Positions 1 to 8,818 of a stretch of DNA of 64,000 bases are shown one piece after another. Made by a program: the position numbers and the translations under genes. Source of the stretch: Nesterenkonia sp. PF2B19 (GTDB lineage Bacteria > Actinomycetota > Actinomycetes > Actinomycetales > Micrococcaceae); NCBI RefSeq assembly GCF_001758425.2, contig NZ_MDSS02000004.1, forward strand, positions 49,597 to 113,596. The letters are read 5' to 3'. How positions within the stretch are numbered: the first letter of the stretch is position 1; every line of letters starts with the position of its first letter. The notes beneath the pieces are model-generated. The model was not told the DNA's origin, did not search any database, and was given only the letters and a program-made list of their open reading frames with translations.

Positions 1-1
1 G

Positions 2-577
2 CGCGAGGTGGTGGAGCAGGCGACCCACGCCTTCGAGGCCTATGACTACGCCCGTGCCCTGCAGCGGGTGGAGTCCTTCTTCTGGCGGTTCACCGACGAC
101 TACGTGGAACTGGTCAAGGACCGGGCCTACGGTGCCCGCGGCGATGAGGCCCAGGCCTCGGTCCGCGCCGCTCTGGCCACCACGCTGGATGCGGTGCTGC
201 GGCTCTTCGCCCCGGTGCTGCCCTTCGCCACCGACGAGGTCTGGCGCTGGTGGCGCGAAGGCTCGGTGCACCGTGCCGCCTGGCCCAGCGCCGAGGCGCT
301 GGAGTCCGTCCACGGCAACCCGGCGATCCTGCCTTCGGTGGCTGAGGTCCTGGCCGGACTGCGCCGCGCGAAGTCCGAGGCCAAGGTCAAGCAGCGCACC
401 GAGGTGCTCTCGGCACGCGTCACGGGTCCGAACGAGGCGCTGAGCCACGTGGAGGCCGCTCTGGGCGACATCCGCGCCGCGACTCGCTCGCGTGCCCTGG
501 AACTCGTGGGCCAGGGGGAGACCGTGCACGAGCTCACCGTCACCGAGGTGGAGCTGGCCGAGCCTGAGCAGGGCTGA
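2..577 (+). CDS. valS: Valyl-tRNA synthetase, C-terminal part (5' end outside window)
   Basis: This is the last ~191 codons of valyl-tRNA synthetase, which charges tRNA-Val in the cytoplasm. The frame is open from the first bases of the window, so the gene starts upstream. The segment begins in the anticodon-binding helical domain (HAFEAYDYARAL, then SFFWRFTDDYVELVK, typical of ValRS) and includes the conserved LPFATDEVWRWW stretch. The C-terminal part (about residues 115-190) has the alternating charged helices expected of the tRNA-binding coiled-coil arm. It stops with TGA and is followed by a strong hairpin. The assignment rests on family motifs; only the catalytic half is missing because of the window edge. 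Confidence 0.93.
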   Translation, partial: REVVEQATHAFEAYDYARALQRVESFFWRFTDDYVELVKDRAYGARGDEAQASVRAALATTLDAVLRLFAPVLPFATDEVWRWWREGSVHRAAWPSAEALESVHGNPAILPSVAEVLAGLRRAKSEAKVKQRTEVLSARVTGPNEALSHVEAALGDIRAATRSRALELVGQGETVHELTVTEVELAEPEQG

Positions 578-603
578 GCCCCGCGCGCATGTCCGCCTCG
601 TGA

Positions 604-668
604 GACGCCGCGGATCCGACGATGCCGACCCGACAGGATCGGGCATGCATCATCGGGTCCGCGGCGTC
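604..668 (+). terminator. Hairpin terminator after valS
   Basis: A long imperfect inverted repeat lies 27 bp after the valS stop. The left arm begins gacgccgcgga and the right arm ends tccgcggcgtc, with an inner gatcggg/cccgac element. It is followed by a short pyrimidine-rich stretch rather than a full U-tract, as is common in high-GC actinobacteria. Confidence 0.65.
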
Positions 669-739
669 GTCGTCTTCCTAAGCTGATGAGGTCAGATCAA
701 CCGCAGCAGTCGGATCGAGGCGATCCGAAGGAGGAACGG

Positions 740-1660
740 ATGGACAGCTGGAACCGGGCGATCGCCCTCATCGAGGAGCAGATCGCCGACGGTACGCACC
801 ACCGCACCTCGGGGACGGTCGACGTCGCCCGGCTGGCACGAGCCACCCTGACCTCGGAGCATCACTTCCGCAGGATGTTCTCCGTGCTGGCCGGGATGCC
901 GGTGTCCGAGTACGTGCGGCGCCGGCGTATGACCCTGGCCGCACCGGCGGTGCTGAGCGGGCAGGAGCCGCTGCAGGACATCGCCGTGCGCTTCGGGTAC
1001 CGCTCGGCCGACGCCTTCAGCCGTGCCTTCCGCGCGGTCCACGGCGTCGGCCCCGTGGATGCCCGCAGAGCGGCCCCTCGCCTGCGATCGCAGCCCCCGC
1101 TGCGGTTCACCCTCTCCGTGGAAGGAACACAGCAGATGACCTATCGGATCGAGACCCTGGACGCCTTCACCCTGCTGGGCCGGCGGCGTCGTCTGCCGAT
1201 CGTCCAGCAGGGACCGAACCCCGCGATGACAGCGTTCCTGGACGAGTTGGGCCAGAAGACGCTGGAGGACATCGCCGCGCTGTCCACCGGCAGGCCGCCC
1301 GGTGTGCTTGCCGTGTGCACCGCCTTCGAGGAGGAGCGCGAGGACGGCAGCACGTTCGACTACTGGCTGGCCGCCGCGACCCAGTCACCTCCCCCGGACG
1401 ACGGCCGGCAGCCGGACCACGGGCCGCTTGAGTCGCTTGAGGTCGAGGCGCATCAGTGGCTGGTGCTCAGCTCCCAGGGCGTGGAGATCGAAGAGATCCA
1501 GCAGCTGTGGCCTCAGGCCTACGGGGAGTGGTTCCCCGCCAACCCGTACGAGCCGCTGGACGCCCCCGAGATGCTCGCCACGGTGCACGACGACGGCGGC
1601 GAGGAGGACCACATGGAGCTGTGGCTGGCGGTCCGCCCGACGGCGCAGAGCTCTGGCTGA
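740..1660 (+). CDS. AraC-family regulator with GyrI-like effector-binding domain
   Basis: This 306-residue protein looks like a one-component transcription factor. Residues ~1-100 hold an AraC/XylS double helix-turn-helix (VDVARLARATLTSEHHFRRMF, then LQDIAVRFGYRSADAFSRAFR). Residues ~125-300 form a GyrI/AraC_E_bind-like small-molecule domain, ending with the conserved HMELWLAV strand. In this family such domains bind hydrophobic or cationic compounds. The ATG at 740 was chosen because it follows a strong AAGGAGG-type ribosome site; an in-frame start 54 bp upstream lacks one. The stop codon lies inside a triplicated 16-bp repeat. Its target is unknown; the nearest gene is the convergent MgtC-like gene. 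Confidence 0.85.
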   Translation: MDSWNRAIALIEEQIADGTHHRTSGTVDVARLARATLTSEHHFRRMFSVLAGMPVSEYVRRRRMTLAAPAVLSGQEPLQDIAVRFGYRSADAFSRAFRAVHGVGPVDARRAAPRLRSQPPLRFTLSVEGTQQMTYRIETLDAFTLLGRRRRLPIVQQGPNPAMTAFLDELGQKTLEDIAALSTGRPPGVLAVCTAFEEEREDGSTFDYWLAAATQSPPPDDGRQPDHGPLESLEVEAHQWLVLSSQGVEIEEIQQLWPQAYGEWFPANPYEPLDAPEMLATVHDDGGEEDHMELWLAVRPTAQSSG

Positions 1661-1698
1661 GCAGGACTCTGGCTGAGCAGGACTCTGGCTGAGCAGGG
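1651..1698. repeat. Three tandem copies of a 16-bp unit at a stop codon
   Basis: The unit ctctggctgagcagga occurs three times (1651, 1667, 1683; the last copy differs in its final base). Because 16 is not a multiple of three, the TGA inside each copy falls in a different forward frame (1658, 1674, 1690), so all three frames are closed just after the AraC-type gene. Confidence 0.9.
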
Positions 1699-1757
1699 GG
1701 CGTCAGCCCAGGAAGGGGCCGGTCTGCAGGACGCCGAGCGTGATGCGGTCGAGCCTC

Positions 1758-2465
1758 TCAGTCGTGCTCCTCCTGCACCGAGCGCACCTCACGCACTCCG
1801 GAGATCTCGGAGAGCGAGCGGAACAGCTCGTCCTCGCTGACGCCCTGATGCCGGGTGAAGCGCAGCGTGGCCTCCACGATGGCGCCGTCGTCGCCCTCGA
1901 CATGCCGGGTGCGCGACAGAGCCGAGGCGTATCCGAGATCTGAGGCGCGGCCCAGCACGTCCCGCAGGACGCCGCGGCCGTCGAGGTAGCGCACCTGGAA
2001 GACGCGGCTGCGGCTGTGGTGAGGGAGCCTGCGCGCCACGACCGTGATCACTGTGACGGCCAGCAGGTACAGCACGACGGTCAGCGCGGCGATGACCGGC
2101 ATGCCCGCTCCGCACGCCATGCCGACCGCGGCGGTGACCCAGATGGAGGCCGCCGTGGTGAGCCCCGAGACGATGTTCTGCCGCACGAAGATCACTCCGG
2201 CGCCCAGGAATCCGATGCCGGTGACGATCTGGGCCGCGATGCGGGACGGATCCAGGATCACCTCGTCGCCCAGCAGGGGAGCGAAGCCATAGGCGGACAC
2301 CAGGGTGAACAGCGCCGAACCCAGGCCCACCAGGATATGGGTTCGGGCTCCGGCCGACTTCAGTCGGACCTCCCGTTCGATGCCGATCACCGCAGAGAGC
2401 ACGAAGGCGCAGACCAGCAGCACGGCCTCGGTGGCCGCGGTCTCCGAGATCCAGATGATCTGCAC
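1758..2465 (-). CDS. MgtC/SapB-family membrane protein
   Basis: A 235-residue integral membrane protein. Residues ~1-145 contain four to five hydrophobic helices and the family hallmarks: VIGIEREVRLKSAGARTHILVGLG, QIVTGIGFLGAGVIF and GLTTAASIWVTAAVGMA. Residues ~150-235 form a soluble ACT-like C-terminal domain. MgtC relatives are linked to growth at low Mg2+ and, in pathogens, to inhibition of the F-type ATPase; the role here is not shown. The GTG at 2465 has GGAGG six bases upstream and gives the usual family length; longer in-frame extensions have no membrane or family character. It is convergent with the AraC-type gene and divergent from the ileS leader. Confidence 0.85.
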   Translation of the reverse strand: MQIIWISETAATEAVLLVCAFVLSAVIGIEREVRLKSAGARTHILVGLGSALFTLVSAYGFAPLLGDEVILDPSRIAAQIVTGIGFLGAGVIFVRQNIVSGLTTAASIWVTAAVGMACGAGMPVIAALTVVLYLLAVTVITVVARRLPHHSRSRVFQVRYLDGRGVLRDVLGRASDLGYASALSRTRHVEGDDGAIVEATLRFTRHQGVSEDELFRSLSEISGVREVRSVQEEHD

Positions 2466-2621
2466 GGCCCGCCTCCTCGCACCCGTCGATCCGGTCCGGT
2501 GACGTCGATGTCGTCCCGTGACAAGCCACCACGGTAGCCTCGGCCTCTCCGGCTCGGAAGGGATGGCCGCCGCCCGAGTGCAGGCGCGCTCCACGGTTCG
2601 GCGTCATGCCGGGGGATCCCG

Positions 2622-2627
2622 TAGAAT
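2622..2627 (+). promoter_or_regulatory. Probable -10 element of the ileS leader (TAGAAT)
   Basis: TAGAAT lies just upstream of the T-box leader, which puts the transcript start near 2633. The -35 is weak; the best candidate is TTCGGC at 2597, with a long 19-bp spacer. Confidence 0.45.
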
Positions 2628-2632
2628 ATGGG

Positions 2633-2877
2633 CATCAGCGACGACCCGGCCATCACCGGTGAGCTTCCGGCAGAACAGGTCCGCAGCGCGGGCCTCAGTA
2701 GATCCGGACGGGCAAGCCCGTCACAGCTGTCATGGAGAGGTCCGCTGAGCGGTCCCGGCGCCGAGGCGCCGCGGCCGACGGCGGACAAGCGAGGTGGTAC
2801 CGCGTCCGGCCCGGCCGAGGCGTCCTTGCGGAAGAACGAGACGCCCACCAGTTCTTGAGCACCCAGGACGGACCTCC
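2633..2877 (+). promoter_or_regulatory. T-box riboswitch, ultrashort Stem I, translational type, upstream of ileS
   Basis: This leader senses uncharged tRNA-Ile. A T-box core is visible at 2791-2804 (gaggtggtaccgcg), where TGGT (2795-2798) would pair with the tRNA ACCA end. A short ccgg/ccgg hairpin displays ATC (2652-2654), an isoleucine codon, as the specifier in its terminal loop, which is the actinobacterial ultrashort Stem I form. GTCCG (2804-2808) can pair either with CGGAC at 2782-2786, giving the antisequestrator that contains the T-box bulge, or with CGGAC at 2869-2873, overlapping the ileS ribosome site. This mutually exclusive pairing implies control of translation. The leader also accounts for most of the 400-bp gap before ileS. 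Confidence 0.9.
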
Positions 2878-5800
2878 ATGACCGAGAAGAACTCCTCACC
2901 CGTGTACCCCCGCGCCACCCCGGCGGCCGGTGCCGCCGGCTCCGTGCCCGCCTCCCCGCGCTTCCCGGACATCGAGGAGCGGATCCTCGCCGGCTGGGCC
3001 GAGGACGACACCTTCCAGGCCTCCGTGGAGAACCGGCCCGCCGATGCTGAGGGAGGACGCGGCGGGGAGTTCGTCTTCTACGACGGCCCGCCCTTCGCCA
3101 ACGGCCTGCCGCACTACGGGCACCTGCTCACCGGGTACGTGAAGGATCTGGTCGCCCGCTACCAGACGCAGCGCGGACACCGGGTGGAGCGCCGCTTCGG
3201 CTGGGACACCCACGGGCTCCCCGCCGAGCTCGAGGCCATGAAGCAGCTCGGGATGACCGACAAGGCCGAGATCGAGTCCATGGGCATGGACCGGTTCAAC
3301 GACGCCTGCCGCGCCTCCGTGCTGAAGTACACGGCCGAGTGGCAGGACTATGTCACCCGGCAGGCCCGCTGGGTGGACTTCGACAACGACTACAAGACGC
3401 TCAACGTCGAGTACATGGAGTCGGTCATCTGGGCGTTCAAGCAGCTCCACGAGAAGGGCCTGACCTATCAGGGCTTCCGGGTGCTCCCGTACTGCTGGAA
3501 GGACGAGACCCCGCTGTCCAACCATGAGCTGCGCATGGACGACGAGGTCTACAAGGACCGCCAGGACCCCTCGATCACCGTGACCTTCCCCATCGCAGGG
3601 GGCGGTGATCATGGGGATGCCCTGCGCGGGGTCAACCTGCTGGCGTGGACCACCACGCCCTGGACGCTGCCCACCAACTTCTCCGTGGCCGTGGGCCCGG
3701 AGGTGGAGTACGTCGTCGTCGAAGCTCCTGCGGACGGGCCGCTGCCGGGGCGCCACCTGCTGGGCGCCGAGCTGCTCGCCTCCTATGCGAAGGACCTCGG
3801 TTTCGCCGACACCGAGGACGGCACCGCCGCTGAGCACGCCTCCGCCGCCGTCGTCTCCCGGTACCTCGGCTCGGACCTGGCCGGCCTGGAGTACCAGCCG
3901 CTGTGGGACTACTACACCGACGCCGACACCTGGGGCACTCAGCACGCGTTCCGCGTCCTGGTGGAGGACTACGTCACCACCTCGGACGGCACCGGACTGG
4001 TCCACCAGGCCTCGGCCTACGGTGAGGAGGACCAGAGGTCCTCCGAGGAGGCCGGCATCCCGGTGATCCTCTCGGTGGACGAGGGCGCAAGGTTCCTGCC
4101 CCTGTTCGCCGAACCGACGGCGGCCGGCGAGGCGCCGCTGGCCGACATCGCCGGAGTCCAGGTCTTCGAGGCCAACCGCACCATCATCAACGTCCTCAAG
4201 GCCGCCGGGCGGCTGGTCCGGGAGCAGTCCTATGTGCACTCCTACCCGCACTGCTGGCGCTGCCGGACGCCCCTGATCTACAAGGCCGTCACCTCCTGGT
4301 ACGTGGCGGTCACCCAGATCAAGGACCGCATGCTGGAGCACAACGAGAAGATCAACTGGATCCCCGGCAACGTCAAGCACGGCCAGTTCGGCAAGTGGCT
4401 CGAGAACGCCCGGGACTGGTCCATCTCACGCAACCGGTACTGGGGAAGCCCGATCCCTGTGTGGGTCTCTGACGACCCCGCCTACCCGCGCACCGAGGTC
4501 TACGGCTCGCTCAAGGAGCTGCAGGAGGCCTTCGGCGACGTGCCGCGCAACGCCGAAGGGGAGCCGGACCTGCATCGCCCCTGGATCGACCAGCTGACCC
4601 GTCCCAACCCGGACGACCCCTCCGGCAGGGCGCGGATGGTCCGCGTGCCCGACGTCCTCGACGTCTGGTTCGACTCCGGCTCCATGCAGTTCGCCCAGGT
4701 GCACTACCCCTTCGAGAACTCCGACTGGTTCGAGGACCACCATCCGGCGGACTTCATCGTGGAGTACATCGGGCAGACGCGCGGCTGGTTCTACACCATG
4801 CACATCCTGGCGACCGCCCTGTTCGACCGTCCCGCCTTCACCAACGTCATCAGCCACGGGATCGTGCTCGGCTCGGACGGACAGAAGATGTCCAAGTCCC
4901 TGCAGAACTACCCGGACGTCAACGAGGTCTTCGACCGTGACGGCTCCGACGCGATGCGCTGGTTCCTCATGAGCTCACCGATCCTGCGCGGCGGCAACCT
5001 GGTGGTCACCGAGGAGGGCATCCGCGAAGGTGTGCGGCAGGTGCTGCTGCCCATGTGGAACGCCTGGCACTTCTTCACCCTCTACGCCAACACCGCGAAC
5101 GGGGGGCAGGGCTACCAGGCGCGGCGGGTGACCGCGGCCGAGGCCGACGTCGAGGGACTGAACCCCCTGGACCGGTACATCCTGGCCGCGACCGGAGATC
5201 TGGTCCGTGACGCCACCGCGGCCCTCGACGCCTATGACGTCTCCGGAGCCTGCGAGGCGCTCCGGGCCTTCTCTGAGACGCTGACCAACTGGTACATCCG
5301 CCGGTCCCGTCAGCGGTTCTACGAGGAGGACACCGCCGCCTATGACGTGCTGTACACCGCGTTGGAGACCTTCGCACGAGTCGCGGCTCCACTGCTGCCG
5401 CTGATCAGCGAAGAGATCTGGCGGGGCCTCACCGGTGAGCGCTCCGTGCACCTGGCCGACTGGCCGGACCCGGAGGACTACCTGCGCGACGAGCGCGCCG
5501 TGGAGCTGATGGACCTGACCCGGGGCATCACCTCCGCAGGCTCCTCGCTGCGGAAGTCCGCGAAGCTGCGAGTCCGCCAGCCCCTGGCGACGCTGACCGT
5601 CGTGGTGCCCGACGCCGAGGCGCTGGCCGGCACCTACCAGCAGATCGTCGCCGAGGAGCTCAACATCAAAGAGGTCAGGCTGCTCGACGCCACGGAGGTC
5701 TCCGCCGACGACTGGGGGATCGGCCAGCAGCTGGTGGTCAACGCGCGGGCAGCCGGCCCGCGGCTGGGCAAGGACGTGCAGAAGGCCATCAAGGGGGCGA

Positions 5801-6222
5801 AGTCCGGAGACTGGTCGGTCTCCGAGGGTGTCGTCGTCGCCGGCGGGCTCCGGCTGCAGGAGGGGGAGTACACGCTGACCACCACCGTCTCCGACGCCTT
5901 GGCCGATCAGGCCGTCACCGTGCTGGACGGCGTCGTCGAGGGTGCCGGCGGCGGCTTCCTGGTCCTGGACACCCGTCTCACGGCCGCCCTGCGCGCGGAG
6001 GGCACGGCGCGTGACCTGGTCCGCTCCGTGCAGCAGGCACGCAAGGACGCCGACCTGCAGGTCTCCGACCGCATCCGCACCACCGTCACGGCGACCCCGG
6101 CGACGATCTCCGCGCTGGAGAGCCACCGGGATCTCCTCTGCGAGGAGACGCTGACCGACGATCTGCGGCTGTTCAGCGACGACGGCGCCTCCGAGCCGCT
6201 GATCAGCGTGGTCCGGGCGTGA
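2878..6222 (+). CDS. ileS: Isoleucyl-tRNA synthetase (IleS2 type)
   Basis: A cytoplasmic class I synthetase of 1,114 residues that charges tRNA-Ile. The HIGH-type signature is PHYGH (~residue 78) and KMSKS is near residue 670 ([10 protein letters not shown]). Between them lies the CP1 editing domain, with [16 protein letters not shown]. The C-terminal third is the anticodon-binding domain ([25 protein letters not shown]). Length, the [11 protein letters not shown] motif and [14 protein letters not shown] place it in the long, eukaryote-like IleS2 clade usual in actinobacteria. ATG 2878 was chosen over upstream in-frame starts because those lie inside the T-box RNA; AGGACGG six bases upstream is the site sequestered by that riboswitch. 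No frame disturbance is seen over 3.3 kb. Confidence 0.97.
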   Translation: MTEKNSSPVYPRATPAAGAAGSVPASPRFPDIEERILAGWAEDDTFQASVENRPADAEGGRGGEFVFYDGPPFANGLPHYGHLLTGYVKDLVARYQTQRGHRVERRFGWDTHGLPAELEAMKQLGMTDKAEIESMGMDRFNDACRASVLKYTAEWQDYVTRQARWVDFDNDYKTLNVEYMESVIWAFKQLHEKGLTYQGFRVLPYCWKDETPLSNHELRMDDEVYKDRQDPSITVTFPIAGGGDHGDALRGVNLLAWTTTPWTLPTNFSVAVGPEVEYVVVEAPADGPLPGRHLLGAELLASYAKDLGFADTEDGTAAEHASAAVVSRYLGSDLAGLEYQPLWDYYTDADTWGTQHAFRVLVEDYVTTSDGTGLVHQASAYGEEDQRSSEEAGIPVILSVDEGARFLPLFAEPTAAGEAPLADIAGVQVFEANRTIINVLKAAGRLVREQSYVHSYPHCWRCRTPLIYKAVTSWYVAVTQIKDRMLEHNEKINWIPGNVKHGQFGKWLENARDWSISRNRYWGSPIPVWVSDDPAYPRTEVYGSLKELQEAFGDVPRNAEGEPDLHRPWIDQLTRPNPDDPSGRARMVRVPDVLDVWFDSGSMQFAQVHYPFENSDWFEDHHPADFIVEYIGQTRGWFYTMHILATALFDRPAFTNVISHGIVLGSDGQKMSKSLQNYPDVNEVFDRDGSDAMRWFLMSSPILRGGNLVVTEEGIREGVRQVLLPMWNAWHFFTLYANTANGGQGYQARRVTAAEADVEGLNPLDRYILAATGDLVRDATAALDAYDVSGACEALRAFSETLTNWYIRRSRQRFYEEDTAAYDVLYTALETFARVAAPLLPLISEEIWRGLTGERSVHLADWPDPEDYLRDERAVELMDLTRGITSAGSSLRKSAKLRVRQPLATLTVVVPDAEALAGTYQQIVAEELNIKEVRLLDATEVSADDWGIGQQLVVNARAAGPRLGKDVQKAIKGAKSGDWSVSEGVVVAGGLRLQEGEYTLTTTVSDALADQAVTVLDGVVEGAGGGFLVLDTRLTAALRAEGTARDLVRSVQQARKDADLQVSDRIRTTVTATPATISALESHRDLLCEETLTDDLRLFSDDGASEPLISVVRA

Positions 6223-6291
6223 CGAGGACCCCGACGCCGGCCGGCTGCAGCACGATCGCCCGCTACTCGACCTTCTGCAAGGAGACCTGAC

Positions 6292-7695
6292 ATGTCAGAT
6301 TCTGAGTCGCTGAACCCTGTGGAGGGACAGCCGCTGGACCAGTTCTCCGTGGCCAGCGTCTACGCTGAGCTGCTCTCCCGAGCCCCGGAGAACAAGATGG
6401 AGCCGCGCATGGAACCGATGCGTATGGCCATGGACTTCCTCGGCGAGCCTCAGCGCGCGGCCCCGGTGATCCACCTCAGCGGCACCAACGGCAAGACCTC
6501 CACCGCCCGGATGATCGAGGCCGGGCTGCTGGCCCATGATCTGCGCGTGGGCCGGTACACCTCTCCGCACCTGGCGAAGGTCACCGAACGCATCTGCCTG
6601 GACGGCTCCCCGGTGCCGGACGAGACCTTCGTCCGGATCTGGGATGAGATCCGCCCGCATCTGGGCCTGGTGGACCAGCAGCTCGCCGAGCGCGGCGAGG
6701 TGCCGCTGACCTACTTCGAGTGCGTCACGATCCTGGCCTTCGCGATCTTCGCCGATGAGCCGGTGGACGTGATGGTCCTCGAAGTCGGGCTGGGCGGCAT
6801 CACCGACGCCACCAATGTGGCCGACGGTGCGGTCAGCGTCATCACCCCGATCTCCCTGGACCACACCGACCTGCTGGGGGACTCCGAGCGGGACATCGCC
6901 CTGGAGAAGGCCGGCATCATCAAGCCGGGAGGCTTCCTGGTCTCCGCGGCGCAGGTGCCCGAGGCGGCCGACGTCCTCCTCGAGGCGGCCCGGGAGGCGG
7001 AGGCGCCATTCCGGTTCGAAGGGGTGGAGTTCGGCGTGGAGAGCCGCGCCCCCGGGGTGGGCGGCCAGCAGGTGACCCTCCGGGGTCTGGCGGGCCGGTA
7101 CCCCGACCTGCTTCTTCCTCTGCACGGGGCGCATCAGGCCGAGAACCTGGCGGTCGCCGTGGCGGCGCTGGAGGCGTTCATCGGGGGAGGAGAGCAGGAG
7201 CTGTCCCTGGAGACACTGCAGCTGGCCTGTGAGCACATGAGCTCCCCGGGCCGGCTGGAGGTGCTGCGGACCGGACCCTCCATGATCATCGACGCCGCCC
7301 ACAATCCGGCCGGGGTCGAGGCCAGCGCCCAGGCGCTCAAGGAGTCCTTCGGCCTGGGACAGCTGGTGCTGGTGGTCGGCATCCTCCAGGAGAAGGACGC
7401 CCGCGAGATCCTCGCGACCCTGCACCGGGAGTACGACGGTCTGGCGGAGGACATCTGCTTCACCCAGTCCACGTCTCCCCGGGCGATACCGGCCGGACAG
7501 CTGGCGGAGCTGGCTCTCGACGTCGGCTTCCGCGAGGAGGACATTCACCTCACCGAACGTCTGGACGAGGCCATCGACTGGGCAGTCGGTCGCCTGGACT
7601 CCTCCGCCGAGGGGGCTGCGGGCGGAGTCCTGATCACCGGGTCGATCACCGTGGTGGGTGAGGCCCGCACGCTGCTGGGCGGAGGTGAGCTCTGA
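6292..7695 (+). CDS. folC: Folylpolyglutamate synthase / dihydrofolate synthase
   Basis: This 467-residue Mur-ligase-type enzyme adds glutamate to dihydropteroate or folates using ATP. The ATP P-loop is GTNGKTS (residues ~64-70). The family motifs YTSPHL, EVGLGGITDATN, SLDHTDLLG and the C-terminal ligase-domain start IIDAAHNPAG are all present. It starts with ATG after AAGGAG, 69 bp downstream of ileS, and its stop is one base before the next gene's ATG, indicating an operon with the DUF4233 protein and ndk. Length is typical of the bifunctional actinobacterial form. Confidence 0.95.
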   Translation: MSDSESLNPVEGQPLDQFSVASVYAELLSRAPENKMEPRMEPMRMAMDFLGEPQRAAPVIHLSGTNGKTSTARMIEAGLLAHDLRVGRYTSPHLAKVTERICLDGSPVPDETFVRIWDEIRPHLGLVDQQLAERGEVPLTYFECVTILAFAIFADEPVDVMVLEVGLGGITDATNVADGAVSVITPISLDHTDLLGDSERDIALEKAGIIKPGGFLVSAAQVPEAADVLLEAAREAEAPFRFEGVEFGVESRAPGVGGQQVTLRGLAGRYPDLLLPLHGAHQAENLAVAVAALEAFIGGGEQELSLETLQLACEHMSSPGRLEVLRTGPSMIIDAAHNPAGVEASAQALKESFGLGQLVLVVGILQEKDAREILATLHREYDGLAEDICFTQSTSPRAIPAGQLAELALDVGFREEDIHLTERLDEAIDWAVGRLDSSAEGAAGGVLITGSITVVGEARTLLGGGEL

Positions 7696-7696
7696 G

Positions 7697-8203
7697 ATGA
7701 CCGCTCAGGACGACGGCGACCGCGGCGGGCGGCCGCGCCGCCAGACCCGGGCCCAGCGGGAGTGGCGCCCCGGGATGACCCGGCCGCCGCGCTCGGTGCG
7801 GGTCATGTTCGGCTCCGCCGTGCTCAGCCTTGAGGCTCTGCTGATGTTCTTCTTCGGGCTCATGGTGTGGGGGCTCCACCAGAACGAGTGGTACGCCTGG
7901 TGGCTCTTCGGCGGGTCGCTGGGGGTCTCCGTGCTGCTGATCCTCACCTGCGCGCTGCTGAAGCGTCCGGTGGGCTGGTGGCTCGGCTGGATCCTGCAGT
8001 TCATCATCCTGGCCGGCGGGCTGGTCGAGCCCTACATGTACTTCGTCGGCGTCCTCTTCCTGGCCTGCTGGTGGTACGCGGTGGTCAAGGGACGCCAGCT
8101 GGACGTGGAGAAGATGGAAAGATGGAGGGCGGAGGAGCGGTTGGCCGCCGAGCAGGAGCCGAGCCCGCCCGAGAACGATCACACGCATCACGAGGAGAGC
8201 TGA
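7697..8203 (+). CDS. DUF4233 membrane protein between folC and ndk
   Basis: A 168-residue small membrane protein of unknown function. An N-terminal basic, hydrophilic stretch of ~35 residues is followed by four hydrophobic segments (beginning VMFGSAVLSLEALLMFFFGL, WYAWWLFGGSLGVSVLLIL, GWWLGWILQFIILAGG and MYFVGVLFLACWWY). The tail is charged. This family is found in actinobacteria between folC and ndk, matching the context here exactly. Start and stop are tightly coupled to both neighbours: one base after folC, and its TGA directly abuts the ndk ATG. No catalytic motif is visible. Confidence 0.85.
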   Translation: MTAQDDGDRGGRPRRQTRAQREWRPGMTRPPRSVRVMFGSAVLSLEALLMFFFGLMVWGLHQNEWYAWWLFGGSLGVSVLLILTCALLKRPVGWWLGWILQFIILAGGLVEPYMYFVGVLFLACWWYAVVKGRQLDVEKMERWRAEERLAAEQEPSPPENDHTHHEES

Positions 8204-8617
8204 ATGACTGAACGTACGCTGATCCTGGTCAAGCCCGACGGCGTCGCCCGGGGTCTGACCGGGGAGATCCTACGCCGGGTGGAGGCCAAGGGCTACCGCA
8301 TCGCCGCCCTGGCGCAGCTGGAGGCGACCACCGAGCAGCTGGCCGCCCACTATGCCGAGCACGAGGGCAAGCCGTTCTACCAGCCGCTGGTGGACTTCAT
8401 GCTCTCCGGGCCCGTCGTGGCGGCCATCCTGGAGGGTGACCGGGTCATCGAAGGGTTCCGCTCCCTGGCCGGCACCACCGACCCCACCACCGCCGCTCCC
8501 GGGACCATCCGTGGTGACCTGGGGCGAGACTGGGGAGAGAAGGTCCAGAAGAACCTGGTGCACGGCTCCGACTCCGTGGAGTCCGCTGAGCGCGAGATCG
8601 GCATCTGGTTCGGCTGA
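8204..8617 (+). CDS. ndk: Nucleoside diphosphate kinase
   Basis: This 137-residue enzyme transfers the gamma-phosphate of ATP to nucleoside diphosphates through a phosphohistidine. The protein begins [17 protein letters not shown]. The catalytic histidine is H120 in NLVHGSDS, and the ATP-binding residues of [20 protein letters not shown] are intact. Length is canonical. It is the last gene of the ileS-folC-DUF4233-ndk run and is followed by a perfect palindrome that probably terminates the operon. Confidence 0.97.
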   Translation: MTERTLILVKPDGVARGLTGEILRRVEAKGYRIAALAQLEATTEQLAAHYAEHEGKPFYQPLVDFMLSGPVVAAILEGDRVIEGFRSLAGTTDPTTAAPGTIRGDLGRDWGEKVQKNLVHGSDSVESAEREIGIWFG

Positions 8618-8630
8618 CCGGTCGGTCAGA

Positions 8631-8678
8631 GAACACGCAGGGCCCGGGACGACGCGTCGTCCCGGGCCCTGCGTGTTC
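8631..8678 (+). terminator. Perfect 48-nt palindrome terminator after ndk
   Basis: Two 24-base arms, left arm beginning gaacacgcagggcccggg, are perfectly complementary with no spacer and centred on gacg|cgtc. It lies 13 bp after the ndk stop, and in RNA would form an extremely stable hairpin. Confidence 0.75.
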
Positions 8679-8818
8679 CCGGAGCCGCATGCCGGGTGCC
8701 CAGCGGTGCTTACGTCACACAACCATCCCGTGGTGGCAAGGACCTGCGCGTGTCAGTGGTGGTCTATAGACTCATGTGCGATCGCTGAGAATCGCATGAC
8801 GAGGGGGGACGATCATTG

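Noticed and set aside
2896..4380. Open frame of 494 codons antisense to ileS
   Set aside because: No recognisable protein features; ileS motifs are intact on the other strand.
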